Below, piece after piece: positions 1-6,426 of a DNA stretch of 14,104 nucleotides (positions are counted from its first letter, which is position 1; each line of letters opens with the position of its first letter). The position numbers and the translations under genes are program-made. The notes below the pieces were generated by a model that was not told the origin of the DNA, did no database searches, and saw only the letters and a program-made list of their open reading frames with translations. The DNA is from JADGRA01 sp035622755 (GTDB lineage: Bacteria > Myxococcota > Myxococcia > Myxococcales > Myxococcaceae): the NCBI GenBank assembly GCA_035622755.1, contig DASPUU010000127.1, forward strand, positions 1 to 14,104, given 5' to 3'.

Positions 1-1701
1 CGGGACTTCCTCCTCGACGTTCTCTCGGCTGCCGACCCCGCCAAAGCGGCCGGGAAGCCTCCCGGAGAGGTGACGGTCCAGGAGGCGGTGGACGCCGCGG
101 CCGGCAACATGGGGGCCACACTCGACAAGCAGCCCGACACGAAGGTGGCAATCCTGATCACGCTCTCGAGCGTGTACTCCGGCCTCGACCAGGTCGACCG
201 CAGCCTCGCCCTGCTCGAGCAGGCGCTGATGGCCACGGAGCAGAGCGGCCCCACGCCCAACCGAATGGAGGCGGAGGTGCTGCTGCGCCTCGCGAGCACC
301 AACATGTTCGCCAGCCGTTACGACGCTGCCGGGCGCTGGCTCGACCGGGCCGAGGCGGAGTTTGCCGCGCTCGGGGACACCGAGTCCGAGGTGTACGCCC
401 AGGCGTTGAAGGTCCGCGGAAACCTGCTTCGCCGCGGGGAATCGCCGGACCTTCCCGGTGCCAGCGCTGTGCTGGAACGGGCGGCGGCCCTGTTCCGGAA
501 GCGCTACCCGCACAGCGAGGGCCGGATCGGCACGCTGTTCTATCTCGCGCAGACCCTCCGCGCCGAGAACCAGCCGGACCGTGCCGAAACGATCGCAGAC
601 GAGGCGGTGGCGCTCGCCACCGAGCTTCCTCGGCGCGGCTTCCAGATTCCAAACGCATATTCGCTCCGTGCCGAGATCCGCGACAGCAACGGCAATCTGT
701 CCGGAGCGGAGGACGACTACCGGTCGGCGCGCGACGGCTACGCGAGGAGCATCGGCCCGACGCACTTCCTCGCTCTCCAGAACGACGGCCTGCTCGGAGC
801 CACGATGCTCGAGCGCGGCCAGCGGCGCGGGGAGGCGCTCCAGCTCGTCGAGTCGACGACCGATGCGCTCGCCCGCTCCCGCAGCGGAAGCAGCACCCAT
901 GCGCAGGCGTTGAGTCGGCTCGGCGTGGCGTATCTCCGGCTGGGGCGGTTCGACCACGCTGCGCAGATCCTCGAGCAGGCGCGCACCCTCTGGGCCGAGC
1001 GGCAGGAAAAACTCCAGCGCAATGACGCGACGGTCTCCCTTGCCGAGGCCCGGATCGCTGCGGGTGCACTGACCGAAGGCAGAGCGCTCCTCGACGAGGC
1101 GCTCGCGGTCTTGGGCAGCGCGCCACCATCGGCGATGCACCCGGAAGGAGAGGTTCACCTTGCGCTGGGGCTTCTCGGCGTCCCCGCCGGGAGGCCTGAT
1201 GAGGCCCGGAGCGAGCTCCGGCAGGCGCTGGCGCTGTCCCCGACGGACAGCCGGAACGATCTCGCCCGGCGGGTCTTGGCCGGGGCTGCCCTGACACGCC
1301 TCGCGCTGCAGGAGGGTGGCCTCGATGAGGCTCTCTCGGTGTCGAAAGACGTCGTCGGGGATGCGAGCGCGCCTCGTCTTTCGCAGCTCCCACGCTCGCA
1401 GGGGTTGGCGGCCCAGACCCGAGGAATGGCCCTCTGCGCTGCGGGTCGTTCCACCGAAGGCGAGCCCCTTCTCATGCGGGGACAGGAACTGCTGGCGGCA
1501 GTGGTCGACCCGGGGAGCGCTCCGCTGATCGAGGTCGAGCTTCTCCGCGCGCGCTGCCTCTTCGACCTGGGCCGGAGGTCGGAGGCGAACGCTCTCGTCC
1601 AGCAGGCTCGGCGTGATTTCGTCTCACTCGGCTCTTCGGGGAGCCGTCTCTCCGTCCTGTTCGGGGACGTGCTGGGACGGACGTCCCCTCCGTCTCCCTG
1701 A
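1..1701 (+). CDS. TPR-repeat protein, probable C-terminal part of a Ser/Thr protein kinase (5' partial)
   Basis: The reading frame is open from base 1 to the TGA at 1699-1701 (566 codons in view), so the gene starts upstream of the window; the GTG at 70 is probably internal. The first residues (RDFLLDVLSAADPAKA, then a run ending near LSSVY) resemble the segment that follows the kinase and membrane domains in bacterial kinase-TPR fusions. That match is from memory of the family, and no kinase motif lies in the window. The rest is alanine- and leucine-rich helix pairs with TPR-like spacing, for example LDQVDRSLALLEQAL, YLRLGRFDHAAQILEQA and FDLGRRSEANALVQQA. TPR arrays bind partner proteins, so this would be the cytoplasmic output or scaffold part. 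The next gene, an FHA-domain activator 29 bp downstream, fits a phospho-signalling role. A stand-alone TPR protein or a TPR-type regulator is the alternative. TPR call firm, kinase part inferred. Confidence 0.8.
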   Translation, partial: RDFLLDVLSAADPAKAAGKPPGEVTVQEAVDAAAGNMGATLDKQPDTKVAILITLSSVYSGLDQVDRSLALLEQALMATEQSGPTPNRMEAEVLLRLASTNMFASRYDAAGRWLDRAEAEFAALGDTESEVYAQALKVRGNLLRRGESPDLPGASAVLERAAALFRKRYPHSEGRIGTLFYLAQTLRAENQPDRAETIADEAVALATELPRRGFQIPNAYSLRAEIRDSNGNLSGAEDDYRSARDGYARSIGPTHFLALQNDGLLGATMLERGQRRGEALQLVESTTDALARSRSGSSTHAQALSRLGVAYLRLGRFDHAAQILEQARTLWAERQEKLQRNDATVSLAEARIAAGALTEGRALLDEALAVLGSAPPSAMHPEGEVHLALGLLGVPAGRPDEARSELRQALALSPTDSRNDLARRVLAGAALTRLALQEGGLDEALSVSKDVVGDASAPRLSQLPRSQGLAAQTRGMALCAAGRSTEGEPLLMRGQELLAAVVDPGSAPLIEVELLRARCLFDLGRRSEANALVQQARRDFVSLGSSGSRLSVLFGDVLGRTSPPSP

Positions 1702-1712
1702 AGGGCGCCAGT

Positions 1713-1721
1713 TGGCATAGG
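1713..1721 (+). promoter_or_regulatory. Extended -10-like element before the FHA activator gene
   Basis: TGGCATAGG reads as TG-N-CATAGG, an extended -10-like hexamer at 1716-1721. A start about 7-10 bases downstream would fall at 1728-1731, on or next to the GTG start codon, and no Shine-Dalgarno sequence is visible in front of that GTG. This suggests a very short or leaderless transcript. No convincing -35 is seen. The TTGGCAT also resembles a sigma-54 -24 box, but the downstream GC (1727-1728) is one base too far away. Confidence 0.35.
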
Positions 1722-1730
1722 GTTTCGCGC

Positions 1731-3116
1731 GTGGCCGGCGGGAGCAACAGTAGGGCGACGCTCAAGAATCCATTCCGCGGCGCCGGCGCCGAGCTGCAGC
1801 GAGTTCCACCGATGCTGGTCCGGCTGCTTTCGGCCGATGAACCGGGCGTCCCGTCCTTCCGACACTGGCTCGAAGGCGTCGACACGGTGCGCATCTTCCG
1901 CGGGCCGGACCACGCGGAGCTCCGCGCGCACACGCTCGAGGTGGCCATCGACGATCCCTACGCCTCTGCGAACCATGTCCTTCTTCGGCTGACGCCCGAG
2001 GGGATCACCATCCGGGACGAAGGCTCGAGCAACGGGACCTATGTCGATGGTGAGCCGCTGCTCGCAGGCGAGGAGCGCCGGGTCCGGAGTGCGCCGATCG
2101 AGGTCGGCCGGACCTTCTTCCTGCTCCGGGAGGAGACGGCGGGTTCCCGCGACAGTCCGACGATGCCGGAGGGCACGGAGCCGCTGACCTTTCACGCCGG
2201 ATTCGCCGAAGAGCTCAAGCGCGCCGGACGGCTCGCGCGGAGGTCTCATGACCTGCTCGTCGTCGGCGAGTCCGGCGCCGGAAAGGAGGTCGCGGCACGC
2301 TGGCTGCACCACCAGTCAGGAAGACCCGGCCCCCTGGTGGCGGTCAACTGCGCCGCGCTTCCCGAGCACCTCCTCGAGGACGAGCTCTTCGGGCACGTGA
2401 AGGGAGCCTTCTCCGGCGCACAGTCCGACCGGACCGGGCTGATCCGCGCTGCCCACGAGGGCGCGTTGCTCCTCGACGAGGTCGGTGAGATGTCACCGGG
2501 GCTCCAGGCCAAGCTCCTTCGGGTGCTCGAGGACCGAAAGGTGCGACCGCTGGGCAGCGAGCGCGAGCTGCCCGTGGACATCCAGGTGATTGGCGCGACG
2601 CATCGCGACCTCCGAGCGATGGTGGACGAAGGACGGTTCCGCCAGGACCTTCATGCACGCCTCGGGCTGCTCACCGTGAGGGTCCCGCCGGTGCGGGAGC
2701 GCCGCGAGGACCTGGGCCTCCTCCTCCGGAGCGTCCTGACCCCTCTCCCGGCCGGCGTGCGAAGCCTTCGCTTCGAGCTCGAGACGCTGCGAAGGCTCCT
2801 GCTGCATGACTGGCCCATGAATGTGCGCGAGATGCGCAAGTTGCTTCTCGCAGCGGTCGACCTGGCGAACTCGGAGGGAGAAGGCGCGGTGGTGATCGGT
2901 CCCCAGCACATCCCGAAGGGCATGCTCGGGTCGATCGAGAGCCCCACCGCACCGGCTCAGCTGTCCACCGAGGATCAAGAGCTCCGGGCACGTCTGTTCG
3001 GACTCCTCGCCGAGCACCGGGGGAACGTGGCGGCGGTGGCCCGGGAGATGGAGAAGTCACGGATCTACGTGCAGCGTCTGATGGCGCGGTTCGGCCTGCG
3101 TCGCCCGGGGCACTGA
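1731..3116 (+). CDS. FHA-domain sigma-54-dependent transcriptional activator (enhancer-binding protein)
   Basis: This is a 461-residue regulator with three domains. Residues about 50-135 are an FHA domain, a phospho-threonine reader: R57, S79 and H82, and the SSNGTYVDG loop at 99-107. Residues about 155-380 are the AAA+ domain that remodels sigma-54 RNA polymerase: Walker A GESGAGKE at 179-186, GAFSGA loop at 225-230, Walker B LLLDEVGEM at 246-254, arginines in FRQDLHARL at 303-311, and WPMNVREM at 361-368. The C-terminus (about 420-458) is a Fis-type helix-turn-helix with HRGNVAAVAREM. It has no response-regulator receiver domain, so input should come through the FHA domain, plausibly from a Ser/Thr kinase such as the upstream gene product. 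The GTG at 1731 is chosen because it opens the frame 29 bp after the previous stop. The GAFSGA in place of GAFTGA and GAGK in place of GTGK are conservative changes. Targets are unknown. Confidence 0.93.
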   Translation: MAGGSNSRATLKNPFRGAGAELQRVPPMLVRLLSADEPGVPSFRHWLEGVDTVRIFRGPDHAELRAHTLEVAIDDPYASANHVLLRLTPEGITIRDEGSSNGTYVDGEPLLAGEERRVRSAPIEVGRTFFLLREETAGSRDSPTMPEGTEPLTFHAGFAEELKRAGRLARRSHDLLVVGESGAGKEVAARWLHHQSGRPGPLVAVNCAALPEHLLEDELFGHVKGAFSGAQSDRTGLIRAAHEGALLLDEVGEMSPGLQAKLLRVLEDRKVRPLGSERELPVDIQVIGATHRDLRAMVDEGRFRQDLHARLGLLTVRVPPVRERREDLGLLLRSVLTPLPAGVRSLRFELETLRRLLLHDWPMNVREMRKLLLAAVDLANSEGEGAVVIGPQHIPKGMLGSIESPTAPAQLSTEDQELRARLFGLLAEHRGNVAAVAREMEKSRIYVQRLMARFGLRRPGH

Positions 3117-3124
3117 GCTCGCTC

Positions 3125-3154
3125 ATGAGCGCTCATGAGCGCTCGCGAGCGCTC
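3125..3154. repeat. Three tandem 10-bp units with palindromic core GAGCGCTC
   Basis: Units at 3125-3134, 3135-3144 and 3145-3154 each contain the perfect palindrome GAGCGCTC (3127-3134, 3137-3144, 3147-3154). Bases 3136-3155 form a perfect 20-bp palindrome and 3127-3144 a perfect 18-bp one. The array starts 8 bp after the activator stop codon, with a further GAGCTCGCTC at 3115-3124. A period near one helical turn would put each core on the same DNA face, which suits a cooperative binding site. It could instead fold as a hairpin that ends the activator transcript, although no T-run follows. Confidence 0.7.
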
Positions 3155-3251
3155 AGGACGGGCGCACCAGCCACGGCATGTGCAAGTGCCCGTGATGAGG
3201 CGAGAAGGCCATCGCGCCAGCGCGGCACCGACCGTGCAGTTCCGGTCCACC

Positions 3252-3269
3252 GCGCCGGTGCTCCGGCGC
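3252..3269 (+). promoter_or_regulatory. Strong stem-loop ahead of the small-gene cluster
   Basis: GCGCCGG (3252-3258), loop TGCT, then CCGGCGC (3263-3269) make a perfect 7-bp GC-only stem with a four-base loop. It ends 26 bases before the ATG at 3296. There is no T-run, so it is not a classical terminator. It may be a factor-dependent terminator for the activator gene or a leader structure of the small-gene operon. No clear promoter is seen between 3156 and 3295. Confidence 0.4.
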
Positions 3270-3295
3270 CTCGACTCCCGAACTGGAGCGCAACC

Positions 3296-3478
3296 ATGCC
3301 TCGTGAACCTCACCCGATCGATGGCCGGCCGAGCCTCTCGCTGATCGCGGCATCCATCCTGATTGTCAGCCTCGGCGTCCTCGGCCTGGCGGCCCACGTC
3401 CATCCTCGGACCGGCTCGATGCAGGTGCAGCCGACCGACGCCACAGCGACCGAGGCCGTGGCCGAGTTCGGGGACTGA
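3296..3478 (+). CDS. Small single-pass membrane protein, function unknown
   Basis: This is a 60-codon gene that I do not recognise. The ATG at 3296 is preceded by GGAG at 3285-3288 with 7-base spacing, a good ribosome binding site; the same frame is open back to 3125, but that longer version would run through the palindromic repeats. Residues about 13-33 (SLSLIAASILIVSLGVLGLA) form one membrane-spanning stretch, followed by a polar, Thr/Ala-rich tail ending in EFGD. About 83 percent of codons end in G or C, as in the neighbouring genes, which supports real coding. The next small gene starts 2 bp after this stop codon. An uncleaved N-terminal anchor and a small signal-peptide-bearing protein are both possible. 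Confidence 0.6.
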   Translation: MPREPHPIDGRPSLSLIAASILIVSLGVLGLAAHVHPRTGSMQVQPTDATATEAVAEFGD

Positions 3479-3480
3479 CC

Positions 3481-3663
3481 ATGGCCGCTTCCCTCTCGAT
3501 GCCGGCCGATCCGACTCCCGTCTCGTTGGTGTGGCGCGCCGTCTCCAGCCTGCGCTTCCTAAGCAGACTCCTGGGGATCCCGGAACAAAAGGCGGCTCTG
3601 GCGAGCGCCGCCCGCAACGCCGACACCAGCCTCACGCAGGCCGAGCTCGAGGTCCTGAAATGA
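3481..3663 (+). CDS. Small protein with amphipathic segment, function unknown
   Basis: This is a 60-codon gene that starts 2 bp after the preceding stop and has GGGGA at 3470-3474, 6 bases before its ATG, so the pair looks translationally coupled. The product begins with a Ser/Pro-rich stretch. It continues with a probable amphipathic helix around VSLVWRAVSSLRFLSRLLG (residues about 14-32), which carries arginines among large hydrophobic residues and could lie on a membrane surface. It ends in a polar helical tail (LTQAELEVLK). About 85 percent of codons end in G or C. No known family is recognised. It overlaps the next small gene by 4 bp (ATGA), which supports reading the three as one operon. 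Confidence 0.55.
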   Translation: MAASLSMPADPTPVSLVWRAVSSLRFLSRLLGIPEQKAALASAARNADTSLTQAELEVLK

Positions 3664-3770
3664 CCGCACCAGGTCCATTGCGCTTCGTGCTCCAGGGTAT
3701 CGCCGAAGGGCTGACGTTCACCCTGGCCTTCTGCGTGCTGGGGGTGCTCCTGCAGCAGGTGGTCGGCTGA
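3660..3770 (+). CDS. Very small membrane protein (36 residues), function unknown
   Basis: The ATG at 3660 overlaps the previous stop in an ATGA junction, and GAGG at 3649-3652 sits 7 bases upstream, so the start is well supported despite the short length. Most of the product is one hydrophobic segment (IAEGLTFTLAFCVLGVLLQQ, residues about 14-33) with a short polar N-terminus and almost no C-terminal tail. Such proteins usually act as small subunits or regulators of a larger membrane complex, but no such complex is encoded beside it. No homologue is recognised. The next gene, miaB, starts 227 bp further on, so this is likely the last gene of its transcript. Confidence 0.5.
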   Translation: MTAPGPLRFVLQGIAEGLTFTLAFCVLGVLLQQVVG

Positions 3771-3824
3771 CGGAAGGCCGCTGCGGTGCCCCGCGCTCCC
3801 TCCCGAGCTCCGTCGTGCCTCCAA

Positions 3825-3844
3825 GCTCGCTTCGGAGGGCGAGC
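3825..3844 (+). terminator. Possible terminator hairpin after the small genes
   Basis: GCTCGC (3825-3830) and GCGAGC (3839-3844) pair as a 6-bp stem around an 8-base loop, 54 bases after the last small gene. There is no T-run, so it would need Rho or have another role. It lies in the 227-bp non-coding stretch 3771-3997, in which I see only this hairpin and a weak promoter. Confidence 0.25.
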
Positions 3845-3948
3845 AGCGCTGCGCAACGCGACGGTGCACGAGGCTCGAGTGAGACCCGGGCAGGCGGGGA
3901 CGCTCCGTGTCGTCGCGCCGGCGCCCCTGACCGCCGAGCCGGCAGCCA

Positions 3949-3978
3949 TTGATTCCGCCCGGCGCTCCCGGCTATCTG
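3949..3978 (+). promoter_or_regulatory. Weak sigma-70-like promoter before miaB
   Basis: TTGATT (3949-3954) and TATCTG (3973-3978) are separated by 18 bp and lie 19 bp before the GTG start of miaB, within the last part of the non-coding gap. The -35 matches four of six consensus positions and the -10 about three, so the call rests mainly on position and AT content in a GC-rich gap. Confidence 0.3.
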
Positions 3979-3997
3979 GTCTGGCCCCGGGACCGCC

Positions 3998-5353
3998 GTG
4001 AAGCGCTACTTCGTCCACACCTTCGGCTGCCAGATGAACGTCAACGACTCGCTCCGCATGGGCGAGGCGCTGGGCCGTGCCGGCTACGGACCGGCGCCGG
4101 CCGCCGAGGACGCCGACCTGATCGTCCTCAACACCTGTGCCATCCGGGAGAAGGCGGAGGACAAGATGCTCTCGGCCCTGGGGCGCTACCGCGTGCTGAA
4201 GCTCCAGCGGGGGGCGCTGCTCGGGGTGGGCGGGTGCGTGGCGCAGCAGGAGAAGGCCCGGCTCCTGGCGCGCGTCCCGTACCTCGACTTCGTGTTCGGC
4301 CCGGACGCCATCGCCAAGCTCCCGGACATCCTCCGGCGGGTCGAGGACGAGCGGGTGCGGGTGGTGGAGACGGCCTGGGTGGAGTCGGAGCAGTACGTGT
4401 TTCCGCGGGCCGACCCTTCCTCGTCGAACGGCAAGGTGAGCGAGTTCGTCACCGCCATGAAGGGCTGCGACAACGTCTGCAGCTTCTGCGTCGTCCCGCA
4501 CACCCGCGGCCGGGAAGTGAGCCGACCGTTCGGGGAGATCCTGGAGGAGGTGGCCGGGCTGACCCGCGTGGGCGTGCGCGAGGTGACCCTCATCGGCCAG
4601 AACGTGAACAGCTACCGGGGCGGGCTCTCCTTCGCCGAACTGCTGCTCCGGGTCAGCCGGCTCCCCGGCGTGGAGCGGGTGCGCTTCACCACCAGCCACC
4701 CGCACGACCTCTCCGACGCGCTGGTGGATGCCTTTCGCCAGGAGCCGCGCATCGCTCCCCACTTTCACCTCCCGGTCCAGAGCGGGAGCGACGCGGTGCT
4801 CCACCGCATGCGGCGGGACTACACCCTGGCCCGGTACCTCGAGCGGCTGGCCGCGCTCCGGGCGGCGCGGCCGGGGATCGCCGTGACCACCGACATCATC
4901 GTCGGCTTTCCGGGGGAGACCGAGGAGGACTTCCAGGCCACGCTGAGCCTCACCCGCCGGGTGCGCTTCGAAAACCAGTTCTCCTTCGTCTTCAGCCCCC
5001 GCCCGCGCACCGCGGCCGCGCTCCGGGAGGCCGAGTGGGGGGCGGTCCCCCAGCCGGTCAAGCTGGAGCGCCTGGAGCGCCTCCAGCGGCTGCAGCGGAG
5101 CATCACCGGGGAGATCCTCGCCGCCGAGCTCGGACGACGCGTGGAGGTGCTGGTCGAGGGACCCTCCCGCTCGAATCCCCGCCGCCGGTTCGGGCGGACG
5201 GCGGAGAACCGGACGGTGAACTTCGACGGCGACGCCCCGGCGGGAGCCCGCGCGCTGGTGGAGATGACGGCGAGCTCCCCCAACGCGCTCGGTGGGGTCC
5301 AGGTCGGTCTGGTCGACCTCCCGCCGGTTCCTCCCGCGGCGGCGGCGGCATGA
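3998..5353 (+). CDS. miaB: tRNA-2-methylthio-N6-dimethylallyladenosine synthase
   Basis: MiaB is a radical-SAM methylthiotransferase that adds a methylthio group to i6A at position 37 of tRNAs reading UNN codons. The 451-residue product has the full family layout. The N-terminal UPF0004 domain carries the second Fe-S cluster cysteines C11 (FGCQMN), C47 (NTCAIRE) and C80 (GGCVAQQ). The radical-SAM domain has C157, C161 and C164 in CDNVCSFC, followed by VPHTRGRE. Residues from about 380 form a TRAM RNA-binding domain. The GTG start at 3998 places FGCQMN ten residues in, as usual, and GGGA at 3989-3992 serves as ribosome binding site. The last 4 bp overlap the next gene. The RimO paralogue is unlikely because of the FGCQMN start and MiaB-like spacing. 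A miaA partner is not in the window. Confidence 0.96.
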   Translation: MKRYFVHTFGCQMNVNDSLRMGEALGRAGYGPAPAAEDADLIVLNTCAIREKAEDKMLSALGRYRVLKLQRGALLGVGGCVAQQEKARLLARVPYLDFVFGPDAIAKLPDILRRVEDERVRVVETAWVESEQYVFPRADPSSSNGKVSEFVTAMKGCDNVCSFCVVPHTRGREVSRPFGEILEEVAGLTRVGVREVTLIGQNVNSYRGGLSFAELLLRVSRLPGVERVRFTTSHPHDLSDALVDAFRQEPRIAPHFHLPVQSGSDAVLHRMRRDYTLARYLERLAALRAARPGIAVTTDIIVGFPGETEEDFQATLSLTRRVRFENQFSFVFSPRPRTAAALREAEWGAVPQPVKLERLERLQRLQRSITGEILAAELGRRVEVLVEGPSRSNPRRRFGRTAENRTVNFDGDAPAGARALVEMTASSPNALGGVQVGLVDLPPVPPAAAAA

Positions 5354-5856
5354 TCCGCGCCTTCCAGGGCGTCACCCCGCGCCTCCACCCTTCCGTCTTC
5401 GTCGCCGAGGGCGCACAGATCATCGGGGACGTGGAGATCGGAGAGGATTCCTCGGTCTGGTACAACACCGTGCTCCGCGGCGACGTGAACCGCATCCGCG
5501 TCGGCCGGCGCACCAACATCCAGGACCTGACCATGGTCCACGTCCACCGGGGCACCCACCCGTGCACGCTCGGGGACGACGTGACCGTCGGGCATCATGC
5601 CGTGGTGCACGGTTGCACGGTGGGGAACCGGGTGCTGGTCGGCATCGCCGCCGTGCTCCTCGACGGGGTGGTGGTGGAGGACGACTGCTTCATCGCCGCC
5701 GGCGCGCTGGTCACGCCAGGCACGCGGATCCCGTCAGGCTCGATGGTGATGGGCGCCCCGGGAAAGGTGAAGCGCGTGCTCACCCCGGAAGAGCGGGAGG
5801 GGCTGCTCAGCCGCGCCGCCGGGTACGTGCTCAATGCCCGTGCCCACCGCGGGTGA
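5350..5856 (+). CDS. Gamma-class carbonic anhydrase family protein (left-handed beta-helix)
   Basis: The 168-residue product has the hexapeptide-repeat pattern of the trimeric left-handed beta-helix (IIGDVEIGEDSSVW, ILGDDV-like turns), then a short C-terminal helix. The candidate zinc ligands of gamma carbonic anhydrases and the YrdA/PaaY family are present: H64 or H66 in MVHVHRG, and H82 and H87 in VGHHAVVHGC. It may hydrate CO2, but many members of this family show weak or no such activity, so the catalytic role is inferred from the family. The start codon overlaps the miaB stop as ATGA and there is no Shine-Dalgarno sequence in front, so translation is likely coupled to miaB. Residues GAPGKVKR near 138-145 are typical of the family end. 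It is a cytoplasmic protein, since no signal peptide is seen. Confidence 0.9.
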   Translation: MIRAFQGVTPRLHPSVFVAEGAQIIGDVEIGEDSSVWYNTVLRGDVNRIRVGRRTNIQDLTMVHVHRGTHPCTLGDDVTVGHHAVVHGCTVGNRVLVGIAAVLLDGVVVEDDCFIAAGALVTPGTRIPSGSMVMGAPGKVKRVLTPEEREGLLSRAAGYVLNARAHRG

Positions 5857-5888
5857 GTGAAGACCCGGATCCCAGCGCCCCGGGGGAG

Positions 5889-5899
5889 TGCTAAGAGGA
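5889..5899 (+). promoter_or_regulatory. Extended -10-like element and Shine-Dalgarno before the cyclic-nucleotide-binding gene
   Basis: TGCTAAGAG (5889-5897) reads as TG-N-TAAGAG, an extended -10-like element, and a start 7-10 bases downstream would be at 5904-5907, on the ATG. The same bases contain GAGGA (5895-5899), 7 bases before the ATG, which could act as a normal ribosome binding site in a longer transcript from miaB. The two readings exclude each other for a given transcript; both may occur. Confidence 0.35.
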
Positions 5900-5906
5900 C
5901 TGGCCG

Positions 5907-6377
5907 ATGGCCGTCCTCGACGCGCTGAGATCGTGCGCCCTGCTCAAGGGATTCACCGACACCGGTCTCCAGATCCTGGCCGGCATCTCCTCGGAACGGA
6001 CGTTTCCTCGCGGCGCGCCCCTCTTCGTGGAGAACATGGTCGCCGAGTCCCTGTTCATCATCGGCCAGGGGAAGGTCTCCATCTCGGTGAAGGGCAACAA
6101 CGGCGAGGAGATCTCGGTGGGTGAGCTGGGCCCGGGGGACTCGCTCGGCGAGCTGGCCCTGCTCCAGCAGGGGCAGCGGATGTGCAGCGCCGTGGCCCTG
6201 ACCCTGGTCAGCGCCATCGAGCTGCGGAGCTCCGACTTCCAGCGCCTCCTCGGCCAGAAGCCGCAGGCCTGCCTCAAGCTCCTCATGGCCATCGTCGCGC
6301 AGTTCTCCACCCGCCTGGCCGACAACCGGGAAGCGCTGCGAGCACTGCTCCCGCGGGGCTCCCTCCCCCGGGCCTGA
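5907..6377 (+). CDS. Cyclic-nucleotide-binding domain protein without DNA-binding domain
   Basis: The 156-residue product is essentially one CRP/PKA-type cyclic-nucleotide-binding domain. It has a leading helix with LLKGFTDTGLQIL, the beta-roll (LFVENMVAESLFIIGQGKVS), and the phosphate-binding cassette with GELAL at 81-85 and R91, whose nine-residue spacing from E82 matches PKA. A closing helix ends near residue 140. No helix-turn-helix follows and the protein stops at RGSLPRA, so it is not a classical CRP/FNR regulator. It probably acts as a ligand-sensing adaptor or subunit, and the cassette suggests cAMP or cGMP, though binding is unproven. It lies 50 bp after the carbonic anhydrase and 49 bp before a DedA gene. 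Similar short stand-alone domains are common in Myxococcota, to my recollection. Confidence 0.85.
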   Translation: MAVLDALRSCALLKGFTDTGLQILAGISSERTFPRGAPLFVENMVAESLFIIGQGKVSISVKGNNGEEISVGELGPGDSLGELALLQQGQRMCSAVALTLVSAIELRSSDFQRLLGQKPQACLKLLMAIVAQFSTRLADNREALRALLPRGSLPRA

Positions 6378-6386
6378 GCGAGGGCG

Positions 6387-6395
6387 TGGTATAGG
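6387..6395 (+). promoter_or_regulatory. Extended -10-like element before the DedA gene
   Basis: TGGTATAGG reads as TG-G-TATAGG, with four of six bases of the -10 consensus plus the extended TG. It is nearly the same as the element before the FHA activator gene (TGGCATAGG at 1713-1721). Predicted initiation at about 6402-6405 would leave roughly 22-25 bases before the TTG start. No -35 match is visible. Confidence 0.4.
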
Positions 6396-6407
6396 GGGCT
6401 CGCCCCC
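6394..6407 (+). promoter_or_regulatory. Compact GGGGG-CTCG-CCCCC hairpin before the DedA gene
   Basis: Five G residues (6394-6398), the loop CTCG and five C residues (6403-6407) form a perfect 5-bp stem with a tetraloop. It overlaps the predicted transcription start of the DedA gene. It could help end the upstream transcript or be part of the leader; no T-run follows. Confidence 0.35.
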
Positions 6408-6426
6408 GGCGGCGCGGCTCACCCCT

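Noticed and set aside
158..1393. Long minus-strand frame of 411 codons inside the TPR gene
   Set aside because: Arg/Pro/Gly-rich shadow of a GC-rich gene on the other strand; no start signal and no recognisable domain.
1712..1728. Sigma-54 promoter before the activator gene
   Set aside because: GG and GC are one base further apart than the strict spacing; an extended -10 reading fits better.
3125..3154. CRISPR array
   Set aside because: The units are contiguous 10-bp palindromes without spacers.
3125..3295. Longer version of the first small gene starting at 3125
   Set aside because: It would translate the palindromic repeats and has no ribosome binding site, while the ATG at 3296 has GGAG at good spacing.
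3949..5856. Longer gene joining an upstream segment to the carbonic anhydrase (635 codons)
   Set aside because: The frame is open through miaB, but that part has the composition of a shadow; the normal carbonic anhydrase start is the ATG at 5350.
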